64,000 nt of DNA from Bacteroidota bacterium (GTDB lineage: Bacteria > Bacteroidota > Bacteroidia > Chitinophagales > Chitinophagaceae): positions 161,088 through 225,087 of the forward strand of contig JAFEAF010000006.1 in NCBI GenBank assembly GCA_018266555.1, in the 5' to 3' direction. Positions 54,120 through 63,761 of this stretch are shown here, piece by piece; within the stretch, counting starts at the first letter, position 1, and each line of letters begins with the position of its first letter. Under the pieces are notes generated by a model. It was not told the DNA's origin and searched no databases. It worked only from the letters and a program-made list of their open reading frames with translations. A program made the position numbers and the translations under genes.

Positions 54120-56726
54120 CTAACCCAATGCATTGAGATGTTGCTGTAAATCCATTTCTGTTTTAATCAGCACATCCCTTGCCTTACTTCCCTGGCTCGG
54201 GCCCACAATTCCGGCTGCTTCCAACTGATCCATCAATCTGCCCGCACGATTATAGCCCAACTTCATCCGGCGTTGTAAAAGTGATGTGGAACCTATCTGG
54301 TTTTGTACAATGAGGCGGGCCGCATCTTCGAACAAAGAATCCCGGTCAGCCAGGTCAAAATCTTTTCCTTCCAATTCTTTTTCATCCACGTATTCCGGCA
54401 ATAAAAATGCCTGCGGGTATCCCCGTTGTTCGCCTATAAATTCAACTACCCGTTCCACTTCCGGCGTATCAATAAACACACATTGCAGGCGGGTAATTTC
54501 GCCATGATATGAAATGAGCATATCGCCTTTTCCAATGAGCTGGTCAGCACCGCCGGTATCCAGGATAGTGCGGGAATCTATTTTGGAAGTAACTTTAAAG
54601 GCTATGCGGCAAGGGAAATTCGCTTTGATCGTTCCGGTGATAATATTTACAGAAGGGCGCTGCGTGGCAATGATAAGATGTAGTCCTACGGCACGGGCTA
54701 ACTGTGCCAACCGTGCAATGGGCAATTCTATTTCTTTTCCTGCAGACATGATGAGATCTGCAAACTCATCTATCACCAATACAATGAAGGGTAAAAACTG
54801 ATGGCCTTTTTGAGGATTCAATTTCCTTTTGACGAATTTCTCGTTGTACTCTTTAATATTCCTGGCGCCGGCCTCTTTGAGTAAATCATAGCGGTTGTCC
54901 ATTTCAATACAAAGTGCATTGAGGGTGTGAATCACTTTTTTAGTATCGGTAATAATCGCTTCTTCCTCACCGGGCAGTTTGGCTAAAAAATGTTTTTCAA
55001 TATGCCGATAAATATTCAACTCCACTTTCTTGGGATCAATCAGGACAAACTTAAGTTGTGATGGGTGTTTTTTATATAATAAAGAAACTAGAATGGCATT
55101 GATACCAACCGATTTTCCCTGGCCCGTAGCTCCGGCCATCAGCAGGTGTGGCATGGATGTAAGGTCAACAATGTAATTGTCATTATCAATTCTTTTTCCT
55201 AATGCAATAGGTAAACTGTAATTGTTGTGTTGAAATTTTTCAGATGCCAGCAAGGTTTTCATGCTCACCAATGATTTTTTTACATTGGGAACTTCAATGC
55301 CAATGGTTCCTTTTCCGGGGATGGGCGCAATTATGCGGATACCTAATGCTGCCAAACTTAATGCGATATCATCTTCCAGGTTCTTTATTCTTGAAATACG
55401 AACGCCTGCGGCAGGTACAATTTCATAAAGTGTGACTGTCGGGCCCACGGTAGCGCTGATCTTTTGTATTTCTATATCATAGTTACGTAGCGTTCCAATT
55501 ATTTGATTTTTGTTATTCTCCAGTTCATTGGCATCCTGAACAATTTTTTCGGTACTGTGTGTATCCAGCAGGCTAAGAGTAGGATATTTATAATCTCTTA
55601 AATCAAGCGTGGGTTCATAAGGAGGAAGGTTTTCATACGTTTTTTCTTCTACTTGTTGATCTGAAATCGTTTTGATCTCCAGTTCCAGCTCTCCAGGGTT
55701 TTTTTTCTCTGAATTTTTGGAATTTGTTTTTTCGGGGATTGTTAATTCCTGCCCTTCATTAAAATCATGCTGATGCATTATATCTTTCACTACTTCATTT
55801 TCTACGGTAGGTTGTTGTGTCTCTATCTTATCCATTTCCTCCGGGGTGAGTTCATCTTTTTCTATCAATTTCAGCTCCGGCAACGCATTATGGGAAGATG
55901 CCTGGTTTAATGAGTCGTTTTCCTGAATTATTACATTTGACTTTTGTAATTCATTATCGGCACCTGTATACAGGTCATTTATGGTTTTTCCCCCTATTCC
56001 TATGACAGCAACCTGGTTTTCTTCGGAGTCTTTTTCTTTATCCCCGGCAACCACCCCATCTTCAACTTCCAATAGCACTTCTTTACTTCTCTCCGGCAGA
56101 TTAAATGCAGGGTTAAATTGCCATACTATATACCCAAGCCATAATACAAACAATACAGCAGCTGTTCCAATAGTTCCCAATGTTTCGGTTAACCAATGAG
56201 TGATCATATTTCCTACCCCGCCTCCAAAACTGAAAATGTTGCTTGAAAAAATAAATGCGAGAGTGACTGACAGAACCAATAAACCTGCAGTTACATATTT
56301 TAAATTACGCCGGAGCGAGAAAATTTGTTTATTGAATACAAGGTTTACACCTATTACAAAAAAGAAAGTACAAATTAAAAGCGCTGCAACTCCGAAAGCT
56401 TTCCATACAAAAAAATCGGCAGCGATTGCTCCTAATTTTCCCAATAAATTCCGGGCATGCACCGAGCTATCAAAAAGGATGGAAAACCCCCGCCTCACAT
56501 TTGTCTGATCCGATTTCCAGGTAAAAAAATAGGAGAAAATTGAAATGAAAAGGAATAACGCAATAACAAATGAAATAAAACCGATTATTTTCCAGGTACG
56601 TTCGTCCTTTACAATATCATGCCAGCTAACGCTTTCATGCTTGTCAGCTTTCAGTGTTAACGGATGTTTCTTTTTGGTTTTTTTCTTAGGACTTTTTTTA
56701 GAAGTCTTTTTCCCCTTCGTAGCCAT
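54120..56726 (-). CDS. ftsK: DNA translocase FtsK/SpoIIIE
   Basis: 868 residues from ATG 56726, supported by a -7 box just upstream and by the lysine-rich start (MATKGKKTSKKSPKKK). Four membrane helices (about 45-205) are followed by an acidic linker (about 220-400) and the motor: PIPGKGTIGIEVPN, Walker A GATGQGKSVG, LVIDEFADL (Walker B), LIIATQRPSVNIITG. A C-terminal gamma winged-helix domain (QNQIGSTSLLQRRMKLGYNR) reads KOPS sites. It pumps DNA at the septum during chromosome segregation. lolA follows on the same strand. Confidence 0.97.
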   Translation of the reverse strand: MATKGKKTSKKSPKKKTKKKHPLTLKADKHESVSWHDIVKDERTWKIIGFISFVIALFLFISIFSYFFTWKSDQTNVRRGFSILFDSSVHARNLLGKLGAIAADFFVWKAFGVAALLICTFFFVIGVNLVFNKQIFSLRRNLKYVTAGLLVLSVTLAFIFSSNIFSFGGGVGNMITHWLTETLGTIGTAAVLFVLWLGYIVWQFNPAFNLPERSKEVLLEVEDGVVAGDKEKDSEENQVAVIGIGGKTINDLYTGADNELQKSNVIIQENDSLNQASSHNALPELKLIEKDELTPEEMDKIETQQPTVENEVVKDIMHQHDFNEGQELTIPEKTNSKNSEKKNPGELELEIKTISDQQVEEKTYENLPPYEPTLDLRDYKYPTLSLLDTHSTEKIVQDANELENNKNQIIGTLRNYDIEIQKISATVGPTVTLYEIVPAAGVRISRIKNLEDDIALSLAALGIRIIAPIPGKGTIGIEVPNVKKSLVSMKTLLASEKFQHNNYSLPIALGKRIDNDNYIVDLTSMPHLLMAGATGQGKSVGINAILVSLLYKKHPSQLKFVLIDPKKVELNIYRHIEKHFLAKLPGEEEAIITDTKKVIHTLNALCIEMDNRYDLLKEAGARNIKEYNEKFVKRKLNPQKGHQFLPFIVLVIDEFADLIMSAGKEIELPIARLAQLARAVGLHLIIATQRPSVNIITGTIKANFPCRIAFKVTSKIDSRTILDTGGADQLIGKGDMLISYHGEITRLQCVFIDTPEVERVVEFIGEQRGYPQAFLLPEYVDEKELEGKDFDLADRDSLFEDAARLIVQNQIGSTSLLQRRMKLGYNRAGRLMDQLEAAGIVGPSQGSKARDVLIKTEMDLQQHLNALG

Positions 56727-56731
56727 AGCAA

Positions 56732-56739
56732 CAAAGATA
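56732..56739 (-). promoter_or_regulatory. -7 box TATCTTTG directly upstream of ftsK
   Basis: Exact TAnnTTTG on the minus strand ending 5 nt before the ATG at 56726; leaderless geometry. It also lies inside the alternative longer reading frame from 56798, which argues against that start. Confidence 0.55.
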
Positions 56740-56807
56740 ATATAGTTTACTCTTAGTGTTTTACCGGTTTGCCGCAATTTGTATAAGAATGCTGACACAG
56801 GTTTTAA

Positions 56808-56839
56808 TTGGCAAAAGCAAAGATCAATTATTACATTTG
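56808..56839 (+). promoter_or_regulatory. Promoter of the sensor kinase gene
   Basis: TTG (56808-56810), 21 nt, then TACATTTG (56832-56839), an exact -7 box 22 nt before the ATG at 56862. Confidence 0.6.
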
Positions 56840-56861
56840 ATAACCATTTACCAAAACCTGT

Positions 56862-58772
56862 ATGAGAAATCCCGGGTTTACAGTTTTGCTTTTCTTATCC
56901 CTCAGTCTGGGTATGATGCCTCATTTGGCAAAAGGCCAGGGACATAATTCCGATAACTATATTGATATCAGCAGGATCGAGCTCGTAAAACCCATTAAAG
57001 CATATATTTCTTCTGCTTCACTGGGAAAATATGAATCACTTGAAAAAAAATACGGTTCCATTCAATTTTTCCCCGGTTCAATTTTGAAATCCCCTATACC
57101 AAACGAATATATAACCAGGCGGGTGGTTCTGAAATTCAAAATTTGTAATACATCAGATTCCACAGTATCAGCATGGTATTTCCCCGGTTATTTTTTCAAG
57201 GAAATACAGTTGTATAAAGCGGATAGCGATCAGTTGCAGCCGCTTCCTTCCGTTTCACCTCCGGGGAAAATTGAACTTTCATGCAAAAAGATTGTACTTC
57301 CCGCCCATGACTCGATGACCATATTAGCAGAAATGTTACCCCTGAAAACTTATATCAATTCATTGGAGCCGGTCTTGATACATCTCCATTACTTAAAATC
57401 ATTTATTTCGGTACACCGTATAAGTGTCAGAACAGAAAATGTTATCACATATATTTTCTGCGGATTGCTGATGATGATGGTTCTTTTTTCACTGGCAAAT
57501 TATCTTCAGGGTGGTGGAAATGAATTTTTATACTATTCAGGATACGCATTCTTCACCGGGTTCATGCTTTTTTTAAAGGCATTACTGAATTTGAGTACCA
57601 GCTTATTCAGTATGTACATGGAAAGTTATCTTGATTTTATAATGCAGGGTGCCGGAATTTTATTTTACATGGCATTTATGAAAAAATTTTTAGAAACCAA
57701 AACAAAACACAGGTTTCTGAACTATTTATATAATGGTGGCATCCTGATGCTGATTTTTTCATTGCTGCTATACAGCTATGCCTATTATTTTACCGATAAT
57801 TTTTCTTTACAAAACAATACAGAGAACCTGACGAAAGTTTTATTGATTGCCATGATAGTTATATTTCTTTTGTACAGTTTTCGCAGAAGAAGTGACCGCT
57901 TATTGTGGTATTTGTTCTGGGGCAATCTTTGTTTATTTATTTTCTCTCTTTTTTCCCAATTCAGTGTTTTATTTAACAATCTTTTCCTTGACATTTCAGC
58001 TGTATTAAATCAGGGTATTTTTTACTATGAACTGGGCTTGTTTTTAGAATTAGTGTTTTTTCTTTTGGGATTGAGCTATAAGAATCGTCAACAACTGATT
58101 GTGGAAACACAAGAAAAGGAAAAACTGATTGCAGAAAATAAGCTGATGGAATATGAAAAGGAACTGGCCGTGCTAAAAGCACAACAACAGGAGCGGGAAC
58201 GAATCTCCGCAGATATGCATGATGAATTAGGATCGGGGATGACTGTAATCCGGCTTATGAGTGAAATTGCAAAAAACAAATTACAGGATCAAACCCCTTC
58301 AGAAATAGATAAAATTTCTGAATCTGCAAATGAAGTACTGAATAAAATGAATGCCATTATCTGGAGCATGAACAGCAGTAATGACACTCTGGATAACCTG
58401 GTTTTTTATATACGGGCTTACGCACTAGAATATTTTGAAAACACGCCGGTTCAGTGTGAAATAAATATACCTTCCTATATTCCCCAGCAGGAGTTGGCCG
58501 GGGATAAACGCCGTAACATTTTTCTTTCGGTAAAAGAAGCGTTGAATAATATTTTGAAACATGCAAATGCCTCCAAAATAATCATAGATTTTATCTTTGC
58601 ACCAGTTTTACAAATAAAAATAAAGGATAATGGAACAGGGATTGACTCCGCCCGCCTTCGCCAATTTGGAAATGGGTTAAAAAATATGGCAAAAAGAATG
58701 GAAAGTGCGGGTGGCTCTTTCAAAATTGAGAAAAATAATGGCACCCTGGTCGTACTGGAATTACCTTACTGA
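56862..58772 (+). CDS. Sensor histidine kinase, 7TM-DISM type with HisKA_3 and HATPase_c
   Basis: 636 residues: signal peptide, an N-terminal extracellular beta-sandwich of the 7TMR-DISM type (to about residue 180), seven membrane helices (about 188-405), a coiled-coil linker (EKEKLIAENKLMEYEKELAV) and the LytS/NarL-type dimerisation helix ERISADMHDELGSGMTVIRL with the phospho-acceptor His. The ATPase domain follows (VKEALNNILKHANASK; IKDNGTGID; GNGLKNMAKRMESAGGSF). The usual LuxR-type response regulator is not adjacent, so it is an orphan here. The stop overlaps the end of the convergent DUF423 gene by 12 bp. Confidence 0.92.
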   Translation: MRNPGFTVLLFLSLSLGMMPHLAKGQGHNSDNYIDISRIELVKPIKAYISSASLGKYESLEKKYGSIQFFPGSILKSPIPNEYITRRVVLKFKICNTSDSTVSAWYFPGYFFKEIQLYKADSDQLQPLPSVSPPGKIELSCKKIVLPAHDSMTILAEMLPLKTYINSLEPVLIHLHYLKSFISVHRISVRTENVITYIFCGLLMMMVLFSLANYLQGGGNEFLYYSGYAFFTGFMLFLKALLNLSTSLFSMYMESYLDFIMQGAGILFYMAFMKKFLETKTKHRFLNYLYNGGILMLIFSLLLYSYAYYFTDNFSLQNNTENLTKVLLIAMIVIFLLYSFRRRSDRLLWYLFWGNLCLFIFSLFSQFSVLFNNLFLDISAVLNQGIFYYELGLFLELVFFLLGLSYKNRQQLIVETQEKEKLIAENKLMEYEKELAVLKAQQQERERISADMHDELGSGMTVIRLMSEIAKNKLQDQTPSEIDKISESANEVLNKMNAIIWSMNSSNDTLDNLVFYIRAYALEYFENTPVQCEINIPSYIPQQELAGDKRRNIFLSVKEALNNILKHANASKIIIDFIFAPVLQIKIKDNGTGIDSARLRQFGNGLKNMAKRMESAGGSFKIEKNNGTLVVLELPY

Positions 58773-59165
58773 ATCTCTTTTTTTTAAAATAGCCATCAAC
58801 AGGAAAATCCAACCGATAATAAATAATGTACCACCTACAGGTGTTATCGGGCCGATAAATTTCAAAAGGGCTTCCGATTTTCCATTCAATAAAGTAAGCA
58901 GATAAAGAGAGCCGGAAAAAAGAATAATTCCAGAAATAAATAAGATGCCGCTCCAGCGAAGGAGTTTGACAGGAAATTTTTCATATAAAAGGCCCAATAC
59001 CAGCAATGCTAAGGCATGATACATCTGGTATTGAACACCGGTTTGAAAACCATGTAATAATTTTTCATCAGTAATTACTTCCTGTAAGGCATGTGCACCA
59101 AATGCTCCTAATAAAATGGAAAGCAACCCGGAAAAAGCGCCAAAGATCAAAAAAGTTTTATGCAT
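58761..59165 (-). CDS. DUF423-family small membrane protein
   Basis: 134 residues, four hydrophobic segments; the conserved start FGAFSGLLSILLGAFGAHAL and the VQYQMYHALALL segment define DUF423 (YgdD-like). Function unknown. The start overlaps the aroK stop by 8 bp, so the genes are coupled; the 3' end overlaps the kinase gene on the other strand. Confidence 0.93.
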   Translation of the reverse strand: MHKTFLIFGAFSGLLSILLGAFGAHALQEVITDEKLLHGFQTGVQYQMYHALALLVLGLLYEKFPVKLLRWSGILFISGIILFSGSLYLLTLLNGKSEALLKFIGPITPVGGTLFIIGWIFLLMAILKKRDSVR

Positions 59166-59664
59166 GAAATATTTTTTGTACTAAAGATTCAATTTCCACA
59201 GGTTCTTTATCTATTACAATAGTAGCCTGTTCAAAATAAATTTTTCGGTCAGCAAATTTTTTTGTGATATATGCTTTTAACTGTTCACCGGTTAATTCTC
59301 TGATCAGCGGCCTGTGCTCCTTTTCATGAATCAACCTTTCAAACAATACATCCAGAGGGGTATTGATCCAAATCGTTGTCCCGGATTGGTTCATGTATTC
59401 AATATTGTTGAAAAAACAAGGAGTTCCACCGCCACAAGCCATTACAAAACTATCATGGCTTTCTGTGATGATGTGGAGAATATCTTTTTCAAGCATTCGA
59501 AAATGTTCTTCTCCTTCGGTTGCAAAAATTTCAGTGACAGTCCTGCTTTCATGAGATACGATCTGCTCATCCAGATCAAAAAAAGGGATACTCAGTTTTT
59601 CGCCGAGGATTTTACCCCAATACGATTTTCCGGAGCCCATAAAACCGATGAGAAAGATTTTCAT
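59158..59664 (-). CDS. aroK: Shikimate kinase
   Basis: 168 residues. P-loop FMGSGKSYWG (8-17), FDLDEQI (shikimate Asp), the FRMLEKDIL Arg, ACGGGTPC (Walker B region) and the lid ...RPLIREL. It phosphorylates shikimate at C3 in aromatic amino-acid synthesis. Followed by DUF423 with an 8-bp overlap; a short-period repeat lies immediately upstream. Confidence 0.95.
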   Translation of the reverse strand: MKIFLIGFMGSGKSYWGKILGEKLSIPFFDLDEQIVSHESRTVTEIFATEGEEHFRMLEKDILHIITESHDSFVMACGGGTPCFFNNIEYMNQSGTTIWINTPLDVLFERLIHEKEHRPLIRELTGEQLKAYITKKFADRKIYFEQATIVIDKEPVEIESLVQKIFHA

Positions 59665-59665
59665 A

Positions 59666-59690
59666 TTCTGAAGTCAGAAGTCAGAAGCCA
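59666..59690. repeat. Short tandem repeat GAAGTCA (AGTCAGAAGTCAGAAGCCAG)
   Basis: Three near-perfect units of GTCAGAA just upstream of aroK, followed by degenerate TACATCTTACCTCGTACTTCTT. Third member in this window of a class of low-complexity intergenic words (others at 19219-19265 and 52351-52405). Confidence 0.65.
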
Positions 59691-59717
59691 GATATCATAC
59701 ATCTTACCTCGTACTTC

Positions 59718-60902
59718 TTATTTAAACGCATTAAATCCCGTTACATCCATTCCGGTAATGAGCAAATGAATATCATGTGTGCCTTCATAAGTGATCACAC
59801 TTTCCAGGTTCATCATGTGACGCATTACAGGATATTCCCCCGTGATACCCATGCCGCCAAGAATTTGACGTGCATCCCGGCAAATATTTGTTGCCATTTC
59901 ACATGAATTTCTTTTTGCCATACTTACTTGTGCCGGTGTTGCCCGGTTTTCATTCATTAATGTTCCAAGCCGCCAGTTGAGCCATTGTGCTTTGGTGATT
60001 TCTGTAATCATTTCGGCCAGTTTTTTTTGCTGTAACTGAAAAGCACCAATCGGTTTTTCGAATTGTATTCTTTCTTTTGAATACCGCAATGCTGTATCAT
60101 AACAATCCATGGCAGCGCCAACCACTCCCCATGCAATTCCATATCTCGCTTTAGATAAACAACTCAACGGGCCTTTTAATCCTTTTACATTCGGTAAAAT
60201 GTTTTCTTTCGGCACTTTTACATGATCAAACACCAATTCGCCGGTTGCAGAAGCTCTCAAACTCCATTTGCCATGCGTAGTGGGTGTTGAAAATCCCTCC
60301 ATGCCTCTTTCCAATATCAATCCATGAATTTCACCTAGTTCATTTTTTGCCCACACTACTGCTACTTGTGAAAACGGTGCATTACTGATCCACATTTTAG
60401 CGCCATTCAAAATAACATGATCGCCTGCATCTTTGAAATTGGAAAGCATATGGGAAGGATCACTGCCATGATTAGGTTCTGTCAGCCCGAAACAACCTAA
60501 CCAATCGCCACTCGCTAATTTTGGTAAATATTTTTTTCGTTGCGCTTCACTTCCATATGCATGTATGGGAAACATCACCAACGAGCCCTGCACCGATGCT
60601 GTGGAGCGAACACCACTATCGCCTCTTTCCAATTCCTGCATCATCAATCCATAAGAGATATAATCCAATCCACCGCCGCCATATTCGGCAGGAATAGTGG
60701 GACCAAAACAGCCAAGTTCTCCCAACTGCTTTACGATCTGTTGCGGGAACTCTGCCCGCTGTGCATATTCTTCAATAACGGGAGAAATTTCTTTTTTTAC
60801 ATAACTACGAACTGCTTCACGAATATGTTTTTGTTCTTCGGAAAGCAATTCATCCAATAAAAAATAATCAGGACTTTGAAAAAGATCGGTTCTTGCTGCC
60901 AT
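59718..60902 (-). CDS. Acyl-CoA dehydrogenase, glutaryl-CoA dehydrogenase-like
   Basis: 394 residues. FAD/acyl-CoA dehydrogenase core: WLGCFGLTEPNHGSDPS, MWISNAPFSQVAVVWAK, QLQQKKLAEMITEI and ILGGMGITGEYPVMRHMMN. The end YEGTHDIHLLITG with the catalytic Glu is the signature of glutaryl-CoA dehydrogenases, which oxidise and decarboxylate glutaryl-CoA in lysine/tryptophan breakdown. The nearby kynureninase gene fits a tryptophan theme. A TAACTTTG box is at 60944-60951. Confidence 0.92.
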   Translation of the reverse strand: MAARTDLFQSPDYFLLDELLSEEQKHIREAVRSYVKKEISPVIEEYAQRAEFPQQIVKQLGELGCFGPTIPAEYGGGGLDYISYGLMMQELERGDSGVRSTASVQGSLVMFPIHAYGSEAQRKKYLPKLASGDWLGCFGLTEPNHGSDPSHMLSNFKDAGDHVILNGAKMWISNAPFSQVAVVWAKNELGEIHGLILERGMEGFSTPTTHGKWSLRASATGELVFDHVKVPKENILPNVKGLKGPLSCLSKARYGIAWGVVGAAMDCYDTALRYSKERIQFEKPIGAFQLQQKKLAEMITEITKAQWLNWRLGTLMNENRATPAQVSMAKRNSCEMATNICRDARQILGGMGITGEYPVMRHMMNLESVITYEGTHDIHLLITGMDVTGFNAFK

Positions 60903-60943
60903 GCCAAGTTACTATTTGAAATTTTTGATTGAATGCGTCTTCG

Positions 60944-60951
60944 CAAAGTTA
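60944..60951 (-). promoter_or_regulatory. -7 box TAACTTTG for the acyl-CoA dehydrogenase gene
   Basis: Exact TAnnTTTG on the minus strand, 41 nt before the ATG; TTTG lies 17 nt upstream of it, slightly short of the usual spacing. Confidence 0.5.
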
Positions 60952-61120
60952 AGGGATTACTGATGTAGCAAAATGCATCAGCCTTGTGAGAAAAAGCAGA
61001 AGTAGTGCAATTGCAGAAAACCGATCTGGAAGTATCAGCAGGAAGACTTAATTTTGAAATACTATCCTGGTGGACTGCTTCAATGGGAAGTTTTGCTCCC
61101 GGAAAACCAAAAACCAAGTA

Positions 61121-61534
61121 ATGAGTACCAGTTCCAACTCAAATTTTAACCGGCATTTTTTTGCCGTAGCGGGTGGTGTGTTTGCATCCATGGCTGCAGG
61201 GTTCCTGATTCATTTGATACTCCACAAAGCTTTCCAAATTGATTTGTTTAACCACACTACTCTTCAGGCTGAAGAGCCATTGAATATTCTTCTTGGCTTT
61301 GGTATCTGGTTATTTGCTTCTTCCATGGTTGGGGGATTGATCTGTATTTCTATTGCAGGTAAAAATGATGTGAGCCATATTATCATCAGTTCACTGGTAG
61401 CATTAGCATTGTATTTTTTTATTTCAGGCGGTGGTATTTTAAAAGAAAGTTCTTTTGGATCATGGTCCATTTTACTGGCTATTCCATTGGGGTATTTTGC
61501 CGGGGAATGGCTGGGTACTGCAAACAGAAAATAG
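61121..61534 (+). CDS. Small four-helix membrane protein, unknown
   Basis: 137 residues from ATG 61121. Four hydrophobic helices (about 14-32, 50-74, 82-101, 114-131) with short polar loops; no signal or known motif. The ends are MSTSSNSNFNRHF and GEWLGTANRK. A TAATTTTG box lies at 61049-61056. No family recognised, so treat as a hypothetical inner-membrane protein. Confidence 0.65.
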   Translation: MSTSSNSNFNRHFFAVAGGVFASMAAGFLIHLILHKAFQIDLFNHTTLQAEEPLNILLGFGIWLFASSMVGGLICISIAGKNDVSHIIISSLVALALYFFISGGGILKESSFGSWSILLAIPLGYFAGEWLGTANRK

Positions 61535-61640
61535 GACAATTCCTTACCTATTGTATTATCAGCGATTTCTCTTCTTCGATTTTTGAAAAGTTTGTTCCAA
61601 ACTCCCCAGTCCGGGGTTTATAAAAAAATAAATAGGCAAA

Positions 61641-62441
61641 TTAAAAGTATCTTCTCATTTCTTCCTGGTATCCTTTAGCCATCAGCTTTGCCTGCTCTGC
61701 AAAATCTTCTTTACCCGAAGCATAAATAACAGCCCGGCTTACATTTACCATTAGCCCGCAATCTTTGATCATTCCTTTTGAAGAAATTTCATTTAAACTG
61801 CCTCCCTGCGCCCCTATTCCGGGTACAAGCAGAAAATGTTCAGGAATGATCTTTCGTATGTTTCTAAATTCATCCGCTTGCGTAGCGCCAATTACAAACA
61901 TGAGATTTTCCGTAGTTCCCCATTGAGAAACTGTTTTTAAAACTCTTTCATATAAAAGTTCATTTCCTGTTTTCTGGAGTTCAAAATCTTTAGCGCCCGA
62001 GTTGGATGTGAGTCCCAATACAATAGTCCATTTGTTTTTAAATTCTAAAAAAGGTTTCACGCTGTCTTCACCCATGTAAGGAGTTACGGTTACTGCATCA
62101 TAGGAAAATGATTCAAAAAAAGCTTTTGCATATTGGGAAGACGTATTCCCGATATCACCACGTTTGGCATCAGCAATTTTAAAATGAGTGGATGGAATGT
62201 AGTTCACTGTTCTTTGAAGGGTTTCCCAGCCCTTCACTCCCATAGCTTCATAAAAAGCCGTGTTCATCTTGTAACTGACACAATAATCTTTTGTAGCGTC
62301 AATGATTTGCTTATTAAATTCAAAAACCGGGTCGGCAAATGAAAAAAGATGTTTGGGGATTTTTGTAAAGTCAGCATCTAACCCAATGCAGAGATAAGAA
62401 CGCTTTAGAAAAATCTGTTCAACAAGTTGTGTGCGGGTCAT
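61641..62441 (-). CDS. pyrF: Orotidine 5'-phosphate decarboxylase
   Basis: 266 residues from ATG 62441. OMPDC motifs: YLCIGLDADFTKIP, the catalytic ADAKRGDIGNTS (Lys-Asp charge network), VTVTPYMGEDS and VPGIGAQGGS, NVSRAVIYA (phosphate site). The length and sequence fit the larger PyrF type 2. It makes UMP in pyrimidine synthesis. Its ATG overlaps the stop of kynU in an ATGA arrangement; TATCTTTA, one base off the -7 box, lies 5 nt upstream. Confidence 0.95.
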   Translation of the reverse strand: MTRTQLVEQIFLKRSYLCIGLDADFTKIPKHLFSFADPVFEFNKQIIDATKDYCVSYKMNTAFYEAMGVKGWETLQRTVNYIPSTHFKIADAKRGDIGNTSSQYAKAFFESFSYDAVTVTPYMGEDSVKPFLEFKNKWTIVLGLTSNSGAKDFELQKTGNELLYERVLKTVSQWGTTENLMFVIGATQADEFRNIRKIIPEHFLLVPGIGAQGGSLNEISSKGMIKDCGLMVNVSRAVIYASGKEDFAEQAKLMAKGYQEEMRRYF

Positions 62442-63721
62442 TGCTGTAAAGATAAAATTTTTTGAAGCGTATCGCCAAAAGTCCACACCTCTGTAAACGT
62501 ATTATATAATGGCACAGGAGCTATGCGAATCACATCAGGTTCCCTCCAATCAGCAAAAATTCCATTTGCAGAAAGCTGATCAAAAATTCGTTTCCCTTTT
62601 TTCAGCATCAGCATAGATACCTGGCATCCTCTTTCATTCTCTTGTCCCGGTGTAAGTATTTCAATCATTTTTTCCCCAGCCTGTGCATTACATACGTCCA
62701 ATATGTACCACAAATAATCATTCAGCATTTTTCTTTTGTTGTGTATGGGTTTCAACCCCGCCTCTTCAAAAATTTCCAAGGATGCCCTATGTGCTGCATA
62801 TAAAATGGGCGATGGTGTGCTGAGTTGCCAACCTTCTGCTGTCAACACAGGTTTAAATCCTTTTTTCATTTGAAACCGGGTGTCTTTATCATAACCCCAC
62901 CATCCTGCAAGCCGGTTTAGAGTATTATCATGATGATACCGCTCATGTACAAATGCACCCCCAACTGCCCCGGGACCGGAATTTAAATATTTATAACTAC
63001 ACCAACAGGCAAAGTCCACATTCCAATCATGCAATTGCAATAAAACATTTCCTGCGGCATGTGCTAAGTCAAAACCAACTTTAGCTCCGGCAGTTTGTGC
63101 AGCCCTTGTGATTGTTTGCATATCGAAAACCTGGCCGGTATAATAATTTACACCACCCCATAAAACTAATGCCAGATCATCTTTATTTTTTTCTATAGCA
63201 GATAAAATATCTTCCTGGATTATCAAATGTTCACCGGTTCTTGGAGAAACTTCAACTAACACTTCTTCCGGATTTAGCCCATGGTGCCTGATATGCGTTT
63301 CAAGCATATACTGATCACTGGGAAATGCTTTGGATTCATAAATAATTTTTTTCCTTTTTGCAGAAGGCTGATAAAAACTGGCCATCATCAGGTGCAGGTT
63401 CACGGTAAGTTGATTCATCACCACTACTTCATGAGGAAATGCACCCACAATTTTTGATAAAGGTTTAATAAGCAGATCATGATAATTTAACCAGGGAAGT
63501 TTCCCTTTCATAAATCCTTCTACACCATACTGCGCCCATTGATCCAGCGCATGCTTAATATATGATTGTGCTGTCCTGGGTTGAAGTCCTAAAGAATTTC
63601 CCAGGAAATAAATCAGTTCCTTCCCATTTTCATTGGGCAGGTAGAACCGGAACCTGTATTTGCCTAATTCATCCTTTTCATCCAATTGCCGGGCAAAAGT
63701 CAAACTGTTTTCAAACTTCAT
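62438..63721 (-). CDS. kynU: Kynureninase
   Basis: 427 residues, full length. Fold-type I PLP enzyme: LGNSLGLQPRTAQSYI near the start, GFDLAHAAGNV (cofactor Asp), the Schiff-base Lys in WCSYKYLNSGPGA and RLAGWWGYDKDTRFQM in the small domain. It cleaves kynurenine to anthranilate and alanine (or 3-hydroxykynurenine) in tryptophan breakdown or NAD synthesis. Overlaps pyrF by 4 bp. The SDR gene upstream on the same strand may belong to the same unit (40-bp gap). Confidence 0.96.
   Translation of the reverse strand: MKFENSLTFARQLDEKDELGKYRFRFYLPNENGKELIYFLGNSLGLQPRTAQSYIKHALDQWAQYGVEGFMKGKLPWLNYHDLLIKPLSKIVGAFPHEVVVMNQLTVNLHLMMASFYQPSAKRKKIIYESKAFPSDQYMLETHIRHHGLNPEEVLVEVSPRTGEHLIIQEDILSAIEKNKDDLALVLWGGVNYYTGQVFDMQTITRAAQTAGAKVGFDLAHAAGNVLLQLHDWNVDFACWCSYKYLNSGPGAVGGAFVHERYHHDNTLNRLAGWWGYDKDTRFQMKKGFKPVLTAEGWQLSTPSPILYAAHRASLEIFEEAGLKPIHNKRKMLNDYLWYILDVCNAQAGEKMIEILTPGQENERGCQVSMLMLKKGKRIFDQLSANGIFADWREPDVIRIAPVPLYNTFTEVWTFGDTLQKILSLQQ
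62447..62454 (-). promoter_or_regulatory. Near-consensus -7 box TATCTTTA inside the end of kynU, before pyrF
   Basis: Seven of eight bases match TAnnTTTG; it ends 5 nt before the pyrF ATG. It would allow separate leaderless transcription of pyrF, but lies within coding sequence, so this is weak. Confidence 0.3.
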
Positions 63722-63761
63722 ATTAGTAAATTACTGTTTCGGTATAAATAATAACCTGGGC

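Noticed and set aside
56727..56798. N-terminal extension of ftsK
   Set aside because: The -7 box at 56732-56739 lies within it, and the lysine-rich FtsK start fits ATG 56726.
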